A stretch of 64,000 nucleotides of DNA from CAVWUA01 sp963758025 (GTDB lineage: Bacteria > Planctomycetota > Planctomycetia > Isosphaerales > Isosphaeraceae). Shown here piece after piece: positions 39,511-50,074 of this stretch (position 1 is its first letter; the number at the start of each line of letters is the position of its first letter). The stretch covers positions 434,001-498,000 of the forward strand of contig CAVWUA010000006.1 of NCBI GenBank assembly GCA_963758025.1. Reading direction: 5' to 3'. The notes under the pieces are model-generated. The model had not been told where the DNA came from. It worked only from the letters and a program-made list of their open reading frames with translations, and searched no databases. The position numbers and the translations under genes were made by a program.

Positions 39511-39867
39511 CCGACCTTCCTCACTCGATTCACGAAGCCAGAATCCTCGCAACACCACCATTGTCAACCAGGGGGAGGGCTCTCGGCAAGGCCGAGGGCC
39601 GTCCCGGACTCGTCTCGCGGTGCGTACGCGACCCATGAGATCCACGGTTTCTCCGCTTCCGTCATCAACCTGATCTCATCTGTCCTTCGATCAATTCATA
39701 CCAAACTCGACGCCAGGGTCTTGCAATGCCCCAGGCCCTGTGCCATATTCCGAGTTCCCCGGACCGTTCCCGGCTGCACCATCCTGCAAACCGGGGACCG
39801 ACGCGACCCGGACTGAGGCCCGGGATCGGCTGACATCCTCGACGAGACACCCGAAAGGATCGACGGG
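39511..39867. other. Divergent intergenic region, no gene seen
   Basis: 357 bases between the secreted protein (minus) and nuoL (plus). Beyond the likely ribosome site AAGGA before nuoL, and a short GC-rich hairpin around 39575-39605, I see no gene or clear promoter. Confidence 0.45.
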
Positions 39868-42191
39868 ATGAGCGATTGGCAAGGTTGGCTGTACGTGGCC
39901 GCCGTCCTGATTCCTCTGGCAGCGTTCGTGTTGGAATTGCTGGGAGGGCGCTGGCTGGGACGGCTCAACGCCTATATCGCCACCGCCGCCATCGCCACCG
40001 CGTTCGTGCTCAGCGCGATCGGGTTCGGCTACTATCTGGCGGCCAACCCCAACATCTTCGCCGAGCACGAGACGGAGGCCGAGATCGTCGAAGGCCCCGA
40101 GGGGCATCCACCGGCCGAGCTTACCGGAGCGCACGGCCCGAAGAACTGGTACGGCAGCTTCACCTGGGTGGCCCTTGGTGGGGATCTCGGCGGCGAGGAT
40201 GTCACCACCCCCGCGCTGACCATCCCGATCGGCATCTATATTGATAGCCTCGCCGCCCTGATGTTCGTGATGGTCACGTTCATCGCCACCTTGATCCACC
40301 TGTATTCGATCGGCTACATGCACGACGATCCGCGTTTTCCGCGGTTCTTCACGTATCTGTCGCTGTTCTGCTTCTCGATGCTCGGCCTGGTGGCGTCGGC
40401 CAACGTCTTCATGGTCTTCGTCTTCTGGGAACTGGTGGGCGTCTGCTCCTATCTGCTGATCGGGTTCTGGTACGAGGAGAAGAAGAACTCCGACGCGGCC
40501 AACAAGGCGTTCATCACGAACCGGGTCGGCGATATCGGCATGCTGGTCGGGCTGGGGCTGCTCTGGTCGAGCCTCGGCACGTTCAACATCCACGAGATCA
40601 ACCGCGAGCTGCGCGACACGCAAGGGAATCTGTACCGGACGACCGCCGAAGACGGCACCGCCGTGGCCGAGCTGCGCGACCGGGAGACGGGCAACGCCGT
40701 CATCGACGCCGCGACGGGCAACCCTCGGCAGATCCCGTTCTGGTTGCTGGGGATCGCGGGGCTGGGGATCTTCGCCGGTTGCGTCGGCAAGAGCGCCAGT
40801 TCCCGCTGCACGTCTGGCTTCCCGACGCGATGGCCGGCCCAACCCCCGTCTCGGCCCTGATCCACGCGGCGACGATGGTCGCCGCCGGCGTGTACCTGGT
40901 CGGGCGGTTCTTCCCGCTCTTCACCGACGAGATCCTGCTCTACATCGCCTATACCGGGGGGATCACGCTGTTCATCGCCGCGTCGATCGCCATCGTGCAG
41001 ACCGACTACAAGAAGGTGCTGGCCTATTCGACCGTCAGCCAGCTCGGGTTCATGATGCTGGCCCTGGGCGTCGGCGGCTGGGCGGCCGGGCTGTTCCACC
41101 TTCTGACGCACGCCTTCTTCAAGGCCCTGCTGTTCCTCGGCGCGGGGAGCATCTACCACAGCGTCCATACGTACGAGATGCCCGTGCTGGGCGGCCTGCG
41201 GAAGAAGATGCCGATCACGGCCTACACGATGCTGGTCGCCACCCTGGCGATCTCGGGCGTGCCGCTGTTCAGCGGGTTCTATTCCAAGGACGCGATCATG
41301 GGCTCGGCCCTGGCGTTCGTCGCCGGCGCGGGGGAGATCCCGGCGCACCCCGAGCACGTCCTTCTGTTCGTCCTGCCGGCGGTCGGCGCCTTGATGACCG
41401 CCTTCTACATGTTCCGCATGTGGTTCCTGGTCTTCACCGGCGAGCCTCGCGGGGTCAGCGGCGCGGCGACCCTGGGCTACCGGGTGGACGTGGTCCCCGG
41501 TCACGGGCACGGCCACGAGGAGGATGAGCCGCACGAGGCGAACCCGGTCTCGCACGCGCACGAGAGCGAGCCGATCATGAGCTGGCCCCTGATCGTGCTG
41601 GCCGTGCCCGCGTTTCTCATCGGCTGGCCGATCACCCTCTTGCCGTTCTTCGGCTATGAGCCGGTGCTGGAGCACATGCTGGCCTACAGCGCCCCGGCGG
41701 GCCGGGTCTTCGAGCTAGGATCAATCAAATACTGGGCGATGGGGGCCTCCGTGCTGATCGCCGCGGCGGGCATCGCCGGGGCGGCCGCGTACTACGCCCC
41801 CCGACGGTTCCTCAATGCCAGGACCATGGCCGACCGGTTCGGCGGCGTGTATGCCTTGCTGGTCCACAAGTGGTACTTCGACGAGTTGTATCAGGCCATG
41901 CTCGTCCGGCCGACCCTGGCCCTGGCCCGCGCGGTCAGTGAGTTCGATCGTTATCTGATCGACGGCGTCGTCAACGGCGCGGCCTCGATCACCGAGGGCC
42001 TGAGCCGCCTGGAGGGGCTGTTCGACCGGGTGGTCATCGATGGGCTGGTTGGCCTGGTGGCCGGGATCGTGTACGGGATCGGCGACTGGGGCCGGCTGAT
42101 CCAAACAGGGCGGTTACGCAATTACTTGATGGTCCTGGCCGTCGCGGTCGTCGGCCTGTTCGTCGGGGTGTTCCTCTGGATTCGCGGCTGA
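39868..42191 (+). CDS. nuoL: NADH-quinone oxidoreductase subunit L (one frameshift)
   Basis: Antiporter-like proton-pumping subunit of respiratory complex I, about 774 residues after restoring one base near 40797. Before the break the family block LIHLYSIGYMHDD and FWELVGVCSYLLIGFWY are present; after it come FPLHVWLPDAMAGPTPVSALIHAATMVAAG, AYSTVSQLGFMMLALG, LTHAFFKALLFLGAGS and KDAIMGSAL. The long C-terminal helix region follows. Two unusual polar loops are seen: acidic EHETEAEIVEGPEG near residue 75, and GHGHGHEEDEPHEANPVSHAHESE near residue 545. It is 90 nt before nuoM. Other nuo genes are not within the window. Confidence 0.92.
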
Positions 42192-42280
42192 GATTCCCGG
42201 TCCAGCGGGGCCGTTCCGGTCGGAAAGAGCCACGACGCCTCTTCCTCTAAAATGGCGCGCGTCACAGCGAGAGCGAGATC

Positions 42281-43996
42281 ATGAGCGACAACCTGCTGCT
42301 GAGCCTCCTCTGGTCGGTCCCCCTGGTCGGGGCTCTCCTGGTCCTTTTGATCCCTCGACGGGCCGAGCTGGCGATCAAGGTGACGTCGCTGCTCGTCACC
42401 CTGGCGACGTTCGCCCTGACGATCTGGGCGTTCTGGCTCTACACGACGCCAAACGCATCGGGCAAGGCCCCCTCGGCGATACCCCTGACACAACGCGCCG
42501 CGGCGAACACCCTGGTTCTGAGCGCCCAGACGGGGGAGATCACGCAGAGCATGGATGTGCCGGGCGACCTGATCGTCCGCAACGCCTGGGTTCCCTACTT
42601 CCACATCCAGTATTACCTCGGCGTGGACGGCATCAGCCTGAGCCTGATCCTCCTGACCGGCCTGGTCGCCGTGCTGGCCTGCCTGGCGTCCTGGAGCATC
42701 GAGAAACAAATCAAAGGATACTTCTCGCTGTTCCTGGTGCTCACGGCGAGCATGATGGGCGTCTTCCTGGCGCTCGACATGTTCCTCTTCTACGTCTTCT
42801 TCGAGGTGATGCTCCTGCCGATGTACTTCCTGATCGGCGTCTGGGGGGGCGAGAACCGGGAATACGCGGCGATCAAGTTCCTGCTCTACACGCTCTTCGG
42901 CTCCGTCTTCATCCTCGTGGCGATCCTGCTCCTGTACTTCGCCCCCGGCGCCGAGACGTTGGGCGAGGGCCTGGCGTTCAACGCCCACTCCTTCGACGCC
43001 GTGCTGGTAGCCCAGGCCGCCACGAGCGGCTTCTACTCAGCTTACGTCCAGCAGTGGGTCTTCGCCCTGTTCCTGATCGGCTTCCTGGTCAAGCTGCCCT
43101 CCTTCCCGTTCCATACGTGGTTGCCCGATGCCCACGTGCAGGCACCGACGCCGATCAGCATGATCCTGGCGGGAATCCTTCTGAAGATCGGCGGCTACGG
43201 GCTGATCCGTCTGGCCTGGCCCCTGGCGCCTCTCGGGGCGGAATACTGGTCCCTTTACGTCGCGGCCCTGGGCGTCTTCAGCATCATCTATGGCGCCCTG
43301 GCGGCCATGGCGCAGACCGACTTCAAGAAGCTGGTCGCCTACAGCTCCGTCAGCCATATGGGTTACGTCACCCTGGGCATGGCCGTCATGAGCAACCTGG
43401 TGGATGACCCACGCTACTACGCCTACGGGGTCAACGGCGCGATGTTCATGATGATCGCGCATGGGATCACCTCGACCGGCATGTTCTTCCTCGTCGGTGT
43501 GATCTACGAGCGGGCACACACCCGCGACCTCAACAAGCTGGGTGGCCTGTTCAACGTCATGCCGGTCTATGGCGCGGTGTCGTTCCTGATCTTCTTTGGC
43601 TCGATGGGCCTGCCGGGGCTTTGCGGATTCATCGCCGAGGTCTTCGTCGTGCTCGCGGCCTTCAACGCGAACCGTTTCCTGGCCGTGCTGGCGGCGGCGG
43701 CCGTCGTCTTGACGGCCGGTTACATCCTCTGGACCCTTCAGCGCGTCTTCCTCGGCCGGAGCGAACGGTACCTCGGCCTGCCCGACATGAACCTGCGCGA
43801 GATCGTCATCGCCGTCCCCCTGGTCGTCCTGACGATCATTCTGGGGGTTTTCCCGCAGTCGATCCTGAGCTGGATGGGACCGTCGGTCGATCAGATGGTC
43901 CGCCAGATGGCCCGGGCCAACACCAAGGTTCCCCCGGCCGTGGCTCAGGCCGATCGCGACCCGGCGACCCCGCCGCCCGTCGTCCGCACGCGCTGA
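42281..43996 (+). CDS. nuoM: NADH-quinone oxidoreductase subunit M
   Basis: 571-residue membrane subunit of complex I. Blocks include VSGVDGISLSL-like YLGVDGISLSLILLTG, FYVFFEVMLLPMYFLIGVWGG, FLVKLPSFPFHTWLPDAHVQAPTPISMILAGILLKIGGYGLIR and KLVAYSSVSHMGYV. The conserved lysine and glutamate of the proton channel lie in these blocks. It has about 14 spans and a charged C-terminal tail ending RDPATPPPVVRTR. It follows nuoL, 90 nt apart, and precedes an MFS transporter by about 220 nt. Loss of the usual nuoN neighbour is noted under findings. Confidence 0.95.
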   Translation: MSDNLLLSLLWSVPLVGALLVLLIPRRAELAIKVTSLLVTLATFALTIWAFWLYTTPNASGKAPSAIPLTQRAAANTLVLSAQTGEITQSMDVPGDLIVRNAWVPYFHIQYYLGVDGISLSLILLTGLVAVLACLASWSIEKQIKGYFSLFLVLTASMMGVFLALDMFLFYVFFEVMLLPMYFLIGVWGGENREYAAIKFLLYTLFGSVFILVAILLLYFAPGAETLGEGLAFNAHSFDAVLVAQAATSGFYSAYVQQWVFALFLIGFLVKLPSFPFHTWLPDAHVQAPTPISMILAGILLKIGGYGLIRLAWPLAPLGAEYWSLYVAALGVFSIIYGALAAMAQTDFKKLVAYSSVSHMGYVTLGMAVMSNLVDDPRYYAYGVNGAMFMMIAHGITSTGMFFLVGVIYERAHTRDLNKLGGLFNVMPVYGAVSFLIFFGSMGLPGLCGFIAEVFVVLAAFNANRFLAVLAAAAVVLTAGYILWTLQRVFLGRSERYLGLPDMNLREIVIAVPLVVLTIILGVFPQSILSWMGPSVDQMVRQMARANTKVPPAVAQADRDPATPPPVVRTR

Positions 43997-44216
43997 GCCA
44001 TTCGCCGTCGGGTTCGCAACGGAGTGAAAATCCCAACGCCACGCCTCGCGTCCTGGCACGTCGCGAGGCGCGATCCGCATGGAGATGAAGAGGGAATTGG
44101 CCTTCGAGACGGCCGGAAGGTCCCTGGACGATCCCGCCGCGTTGTCGTAGCATCGACCGGCTGGAGACGGGAACGGACCTCGTGCCGGAACTCCCTTGAC
44201 CCGCAGGATATCCTCC

Positions 44217-45686
44217 ATGCTTCCGATGCACGACGACGAGGTCGGCCCGATCAAGAGCGTGCCGGCGACGGTCGGCCGATGGGCCCTGGCGACCTTCTTC
44301 GCCCTGTTCCTGATGAACCTGCTCGACTACATGGACCGCTGGATTCTGGCGGCGGTCATCCAGGACGTGCAGGGCGAGTTCCAGATCGACAACACCCATT
44401 CCGGTCTCTTCAACACCTACTTCCTCATCAGCTACTCGATCTTCAGCCCGTTCATGGGCTGGGCGGGCGACCGCTTCCGGCGGACCCACTTGCTGGGCCT
44501 GGGGGTCGGCGTCTGGAGCCTGGCGACCGTCGGCACCGGCCTGGCCCAGAGCTACAACGAGATCGTCCTGGCCCGGAGCCTGCTGGGCATCGGCGAGGCG
44601 ACCTACGGCGTCATCGCGCCGACGATCCTGATGGACCTGTTCTCGCGCGATAGCCGCGCCCGGGTGATGTCCGCCTTCTACCTGGCCATGCCGATCGGTG
44701 GTGCCCTGGGCATGAGCCTGGGCTCGCTGATCGCCAAGCATTACGGCTGGCGGATGGCGTTCTTCGTCGTCGGCGGCCCCGGAGTGCTCGCCTCGATCGC
44801 CGCGTTCCTGATGCCCGAGCCGGTCCGGGGCACGAGCGAAGGCGTGGACCCGGAGCGGCTCAGGCGCACGAGACGGCCGGCGCGACCCGCGAGGACTATC
44901 TCGACCTGATGGTCAATTCCTCGTACACGTATGCCGTCTTCGGCATGGCCGCCTACACGTTCGCCATCGGCGGCCTGGCCTTCTGGCTCCCCAAGTTCCT
45001 GACCTTCACCCGAGGCATCGAGCGCGTGCGGGCCACCTCGATCCTCGGCCTCGTCACCGTCCTGGCGTCGATCACCGGCATGAGCCTCGGCGGCTGGCTG
45101 GCCGACCGCCTGTCCAGGTCGAACCCCCGGGCCTTGTTCCTCGTGCCGGGCGTGGCGATGCTCGGCGCGATCCCGTTCGTCCTGGTCGGCCTGCTCTCGG
45201 AAACCCCGGCCTACATCTTCGGCGGGATCTTCCTGGCCGAGGCCCTGATGTTCATCAACACCGGGCCTTGCAACGCGGTGATCGCCAACGTGGTCACGCC
45301 CAACCTTCGCGCCGCGGCCTACGCCATCGCCATCTTCGCCCTTCACTTCCTGGGCGATATCTGGTCCCCTCCCTTGATGGGCTGGGTGGCCGATCTCTTC
45401 GGCAAGCCCGACACGATGCAGACGGCCTTCGGCCAGTTCTTCTCCCGGCTCGGCGCGGTGCCGACGGCCACCGACGAGTCGAAGCTGCCCCAGAACCTCC
45501 TGGCCGGCATGCTGGTCGTCGTGCCGGCGCTGGCCATCTCGGGCGATCGTCCTGCTGGCCGGAGCGCGGCACCTCCCCCGCGAGATGGCCCTGATGCTCG
45601 CCAAGCTCAAGGCCGCGCCTCGATCCCCCCAGAGTCCAACCGATTCCTCGAAAATGACGACGACTGGAAAGGATACTCTCTCATGA
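44217..45686 (+). CDS. MFS transporter, spinster-like (two frameshifts)
   Basis: About 489 residues after correcting a missing base near 44862 and an extra G near 45542. Twelve hydrophobic spans. The motif LLDYMDRWILAAVIQDVQ near residue 38, FMGWAGDRFRRTHLLGLG (MFS motif A), and GIGEATYGVIAPTILMDLF are typical of the Spinster-like group. The second half is intact: YTFAIGGLAFWLPKF, WLADRLSRSNPRALFL, and VVTPNLRAAAYAI. The corrected frame ends TGA 45684-45686, overlapping the mdh start ATG at 45683 (ATGA), so the genes are translationally coupled. Substrate unknown. Confidence 0.8.
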
Positions 45687-46675
45687 ACCAGCCCACACGC
45701 ATTGCCATCACCGGCGCGGGGGGCCAGATCGGCTACGCCTTGAGCTTCCGGATCGCCTCCGGCGGCCTGTTCGGTCCCGATCATCTCGTCTCGCTCAGCC
45801 TGCTGGAGATCCCCCAGGCCCTGCCGTCCCTGAAGGGCGTCATGATGGAGCTGGAGGACTGCGCGTTCCCGAACCTCGTCGAGGTCCTGGCCACCGACAA
45901 ACCTCACGAGGCGTTCAAGGATGCCGACTGGGTCATCCTTGTCGGCGGCATGCCGCGCAAGGAAGGGATGAGCCGGGCCGATCTGATCCGCGCCAATGGC
46001 CCGATCTTCACGGAGCAGGGCAAGGCGATCAGCGAGGCCGCCGGCCCCGGCGTCCGCGTCCTGACCGTCGCCAACCCCTGCAACACCAACTGCCTGATCG
46101 CCAGGTCGCACGCCCCGAACGTCCCGGCCGAGCACTGGTTCGCCATGACCCGGCTCGACCAGAACCGCGCCACCGCGCAACTGGCCCTGAAGGCGGGCGT
46201 GCCGGTCCGCGACGTCTCCCACATGGCCATCTGGGGCAATCACAGCGACACCCAGTACCCGGATTACAAGCACGCGAAGATCGCCGGCAAGCCGGCCACC
46301 GAGGTCATCAACGATGCCTCCTGGTTCACCGAGACGTTCATGCCGACGGTCGCCAAGCGCGGCTCGGCGGTGATCAAGGCCCGAGGCGCCTCCTCCGCCG
46401 CGTCGGCCGCCAACGCCGCGCTCGACAGCGTCCGCTCGGCCTGCTTCCCGAAGGAGAGCGACTGGTTCAGCGCCGGGGTCTGCTCCGACGGCAGCTACGG
46501 CATCCCCAAGGGGCTGATCTACAGCTTCCCGCTCCAGACGACCGACGGCCGCACCTGGTCAATTGTTCAGGATCTCGATATCGACGCCGATGCCCGCGCC
46601 CGGCTCGACGCCTCCGCCAAGGAGCTGGAGAACGAGCGCGACGCGGTCAAGGACCTGCTTGGTCCGGCGGTCTGA
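45683..46675 (+). CDS. mdh: Malate dehydrogenase
   Basis: TCA-cycle enzyme of 330 residues, NAD-dependent, cytoplasmic. The Rossmann start ITGAGGQIGYALSFRIASG, the Asp-containing LLEIPQALPSLKGVMMELED, the VGGMPRKEGMSRADLI substrate loop, VANPCNTN, TRLDQNRA (family Arg/Asp) and IWGNHSDTQYPD with the catalytic His are all present. This is the LDH-like MDH group 2 form (cytosolic type), slightly longer than the usual bacterial group 3. The start overlaps the stop of the MFS gene. A hairpin terminator follows 13 nt after the stop. Confidence 0.95.
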   Translation: MNQPTRIAITGAGGQIGYALSFRIASGGLFGPDHLVSLSLLEIPQALPSLKGVMMELEDCAFPNLVEVLATDKPHEAFKDADWVILVGGMPRKEGMSRADLIRANGPIFTEQGKAISEAAGPGVRVLTVANPCNTNCLIARSHAPNVPAEHWFAMTRLDQNRATAQLALKAGVPVRDVSHMAIWGNHSDTQYPDYKHAKIAGKPATEVINDASWFTETFMPTVAKRGSAVIKARGASSAASAANAALDSVRSACFPKESDWFSAGVCSDGSYGIPKGLIYSFPLQTTDGRTWSIVQDLDIDADARARLDASAKELENERDAVKDLLGPAV

Positions 46676-46688
46676 GGTGACGGTTCTT

Positions 46689-46720
46689 CCCTCGGCGGGG
46701 CTGTCTTGCCCCGCCGAGGG
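46689..46720. terminator. Hairpin after mdh
   Basis: Perfect 13-bp arms CCCTCGGCGGGGC (46689) and GCCCCGCCGAGGG (46708-46720), loop TGTCTT. No T-run on plus; may act for both convergent units. Confidence 0.7.
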
Positions 46721-46732
46721 CGACGAGCGCGC

Positions 46733-46765
46733 AACGCAACTTCTTGATGCATAGGAAGTTGCGTT
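46733..46765. terminator. Second hairpin between mdh and cydB
   Basis: 11-bp arms AACGCAACTTC (46733) and GAAGTTGCGTT (46755-46765), loop of 11, followed by CAAAATACC. Together with the previous hairpin it separates convergent mdh and cydB. Confidence 0.5.
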
Positions 46766-46846
46766 CAAAATACCAAACGAACCCAACGCCGCGATCTCGA
46801 CCGTCAACCGCCCGCGCCGACCGAACCCAGGGACGGCCGGGAGTGT

Positions 46847-47886
46847 TCAGGAATGGGGGTCCGTCACGCTGCCGGTCGGCCAGGGGGCGAGGGTGTGTCC
46901 CTTGAAGATCCGGAACAGGTACAGGATCGACGGGATCAGGATCAAGGAGCCGAAGCCCAGCGCCCCGAGCAGCAGCTTGTGGATGATCGGCGGCGCGGCG
47001 GTGTTATGGATGGTCAGGTCGGGGGGCACCAGGTACGGATGCTGGGCCAGGCCGCAGCCCCAGAGGATCAGGGCCACCTGGACCATCGCGGAGGCTCGGG
47101 CCAGGTGATACCAGCGTCGCCAGAGGCTGACCAGGGCCGTCACGGCGAAGACCCCCGTGGCGATCCGCACCGGGAATCCCCAGGGTGAGGAATCGAGCCC
47201 CTGGAAGACCAGCGGGGCATACACCCTCGCCAGGCCGTACACGGCGTAGGCCAGGACACCCACCGCCACCGCCGCGCACAAGGCTCGCAGGCGGAAGTCC
47301 TCGCGGAGGTCCCGGTCGTCCGTTTCCAGCGTCAGATACACCGCCGCGAGATACGCGAAGATCGCCAGCGTGAACACCCCGACCGTTAGCGGGAATGGCG
47401 CGATCCATGAGGAGAACAACCGGGGCGTCTCGCCGACGCCCACGCCGAGGTTTCCCGTGGCGATCGCGCCGACGATCGTCCCGAGCAGGGTCGGCGTCAG
47501 GATGCTCGGGATCGAGAAGACCCGGTTCCAGCGCTCTTCCCCAGGGCGGTGTTGTCGTAGCTGCGGAACGTGAAGGCCGAGCCACGGAGGACGATCCCGA
47601 CGAGCATCAACGATACCGGGATGTGCAGCGCGGTCATCACCGCGGCGAAGGCCACCGGAAACCCGGTGAACATGAGCACGACCACGATGATCAGCCAGAC
47701 GTGATTCGCTTCCCAGACCGGCCCGATCGCGTGCGCGATCAGATCGCGCTGGGCACGCCCGCGACGCCCTTGCGCGATGAAGTCCCAGAACCCCGCGCCA
47801 TAGTCGGCCCCGCCGAAGAGGGCATAGAGGGTCAACGAGAACAACATGACCGCGGCGACGGCCTCGTGCGGAGCGATCGACATCAT
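46847..47886 (-). CDS. cydB: Cytochrome bd ubiquinol oxidase subunit II (one frameshift)
   Basis: About 346 residues after restoring one G near 47541 in a GGGG run. The start ATGATG at 47886 overlaps the cydA stop and has GAGGAGGGG upstream. The family's YALFGGADYGAGFWDF and GPVWEANHVWLIIVVVLMFTGFPVAF near the N-terminus, FTFRSYD, then WGFPVRIATG, and HPYLVPPDLTIHNTAAPP near the end are typical. It forms the membrane heterodimer with CydA that reduces O2 with quinol, in the CioB-like subgroup. Convergent with mdh. Confidence 0.9.
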
Positions 47887-49218
47887 GGGGACTTCCCCTC
47901 CTCGCTGGAGGTGGTCAACTCCGCGATGGCCGGGCTGGAACGAAACTGGAGCCGCAGCAGGATCACGACGACAACGCCCAGAATCAAATAGAGAAGCGAA
48001 TATCCCAGGACCGAGATCCAGAGTCCCTGCACGGGAGTGACCGCCTGCGACGTGCGGAGCACCCCCGAGATGATCCAGGGCTGTCGGCCGACCTCCGTGA
48101 CGGTCCAGCCGGCCTCGATCGCGAGCATCCCCAGCGGACAGACCAACACCACGGCGCGAAGGAACCAGGGGCCGTCGGGCATGCGCTTGTTCCACCACGT
48201 CGAGAAGGCCGCCCAGATTGCCACGGCCATCATCGCGATGCCGCACGCGACCATGACTTGAAATGCGATGTGCACAACCCGAACCGGTGGACGGTCCTCC
48301 TTCGGAAAGGAATCCAGACCCGACACCTCGGCATCGAACCGGCCATACGCCAGGAAGCTCAGGCCGCCGGGCAGTTCGAGGGCGTAGGGGGTTTCCTCGG
48401 CCTCCGGGTCGGGAAGACCGCCGAACCGCAAGGGGGCGTACGTCTCGGTGTGGAACTGGCCCTCCATCGCGGCGAGCTTCGCGGGCTGGGTCTCGGCGAC
48501 GACCCGCGCGGCATAATCACCGCTGAAGGGTTGCAGGATCGCCCCCACGCCACCGACCGCCAGAGCGATTCCCAGGGCACGCCGATGGAACGGGTTCTGC
48601 CGGTCGCGTCGTAACAGGACCGCGTGAACACCGGCCACCAGGAAACCGGTCGCCGCATAGGCGGCCAGGGTCATGTGCAATCCTTCGGAAATCGTCGCCG
48701 GGTTCCAGAGCGCGGTGAAGGGATCGATGTCGATTGGGCGGCCATCGGCCATCGCGAACCCTTGTGGCGTATTCATCCAGGCGTTGACCGCGACGACCAG
48801 CACGCCCGAGAGGGCCCCGCTGGCCGCGACCATCACACCGGCCAGCCAGTGCGCCGCGCGGGCACGCGCTCCCAGCCATAGATGTAGATGCCGAGAAAGA
48901 TCGCCTCGGTGAAGAAGGCGAACCCCTCCAGGCCGAACCCGAGGCCGACGACCGGCCCGGTGATCTCCATGAACCGCGGCCAGAGCAATCCCAGCTCGAA
49001 CGAGAGCACGGTGCCGGAAACCGCTCCCACGGCGAACAGGATGGCCGCGCCCGCGCCCAGCGCTCGGCCAAAATGCGATATACGGGCTCGCGGGTCCGCA
49101 GCCAGAGGGCCTCGGCGATGACCATCATCAAGGGCAGGCCAATGCCGATCACCGCGAAGATGATGTGAAAGCCCAGCGAGATCGCCATCTGGAGCCGGGC
49201 GGCAAGGAGGTTCGACAT
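47883..49218 (-). CDS. cydA: Cytochrome bd ubiquinol oxidase subunit I (two frameshifts)
   Basis: About 445 residues after restoring two bases near 49052 and 48861. Family blocks appear in order over three frames: LLAARLQMAISLGFHIIFA with the haem-binding His, AVGAVSGTVLSFELGLLWP, FFTEAIFLGIYIYGWERV, NAWMNTPQGFAMADGRPI, ISEGLHMTLAAYAATG, and TVTEVGRQPWIISGVLRT. GRQPW is the invariant motif. The region between the Q-loop and the last helices is short, so this belongs to the CioA/short-Q-loop type. High-affinity quinol oxidase at the inner membrane. Start ATG 49218. Overlaps cydB by four bases. Confidence 0.9.
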
Positions 49219-49328
49219 CGGCTATTCCCAATTCGGCCGCGCACAGTCCAGAAACATCGCAAAAAAAGGGAGACCGGAACCTCTCCGCGAAGTTCTGGCT
49301 CCCATCACGAATGTATCACAACGATCTA

Positions 49329-49655
49329 CTAACGTCGAAGGATTGTCACGAGCAGCGAGGCGTCGTCCAGCCCGACGAGCGAATGCGGTTCGCCGGCCGG
49401 CAGATAGACCAGCCGGCCCGGATCGAGGACCTGGGTGATCTCGTTCGTCGAGAGCGAGACGCGGCCCTCCAGACATTGGATCGTGGCCGAACCATGCGAC
49501 TTGTGGGTCGGGATTTCCTTTCCCCGGGGGACGACCAGGCGGATCAGTTCCAGGTCCTCCGTACGAAGCAGAGCGATCGTGCGCGAACCGGCGAGGGAGG
49601 CCCCCAGCGGTCTCGCATCGATAACTTCTCCAGGTTGCGCGTGGCAGAGTGCCAT
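49329..49655 (-). CDS. Cupin-domain protein
   Basis: A 108-residue single-domain cupin. Motif 1, PRGKEIPTHKSHGSATIQCLEGR, has one His pair and Glu, and motif 2, PGRLVYLPAGEPHSLVG, has the closing His. AGGAG precedes ATG 49655. It sits between a small Cys/His protein and cydA on the same strand, 110 nt before the cydA start. Small cupins of this sort are often metal-binding sensors or enzymes; no specific reaction can be named. Confidence 0.75.
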   Translation of the reverse strand: MALCHAQPGEVIDARPLGASLAGSRTIALLRTEDLELIRLVVPRGKEIPTHKSHGSATIQCLEGRVSLSTNEITQVLDPGRLVYLPAGEPHSLVGLDDASLLVTILRR

Positions 49656-49695
49656 GGCAATGACTCCTTGTTCTGTCTGATCGCACGAGGCTTGA

Positions 49696-49950
49696 TCAGT
49701 GGGCGTCGAGATCGTGCAGGTACTCCCGCACGTCCTCGACCGCCTGTTCGATTGCCTCGCGTCGCCACTGGCTGGGAGCGTGTTCGAGGGTTCGCGTCAA
49801 CAGTTCGGCCAGGTGTGCGGCGGCTTCATGAGCATCGCAGCCACACGCCTGGACTTCGGGGAAGGCGCTATGGTGCAGGGTCTTGTTGTGCAACGTGTGA
49901 CAATCACAAGGACCTTCGGTCAGGATCACACGGCTCAGGTCGGTGGTCAT
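49696..49950 (-). CDS. Small Cys/His-rich protein of unknown function
   Basis: 84 residues from ATG 49950, preceded by AAGGAG. The N-terminal half has CDCHTLHNKTLHH and then ACGCDAH, which may bind a metal; the C-terminal half is a long amphipathic helix ending ALEDVREYLHDLDAH-like. Not recognised. It lies between csrA (upstream) and the cupin gene (40 nt downstream) on the same strand, so it may belong to a csrA-cyd unit. A longer frame from 50106 lacks a ribosome site. Confidence 0.6.
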   Translation of the reverse strand: MTTDLSRVILTEGPCDCHTLHNKTLHHSAFPEVQACGCDAHEAAAHLAELLTRTLEHAPSQWRREAIEQAVEDVREYLHDLDAH

Positions 49951-50074
49951 CGGAGTGCTCCTTTCTCGGGCATTTCCGTGTGACGCGGCGAGGAGAAATC
50001 CGGCCGTCCCACCCCGCCTGGTTTGAAGAGTCACCGCGATGTCTGGAGAGGAGGCAACATCGCGGGGACTCATC

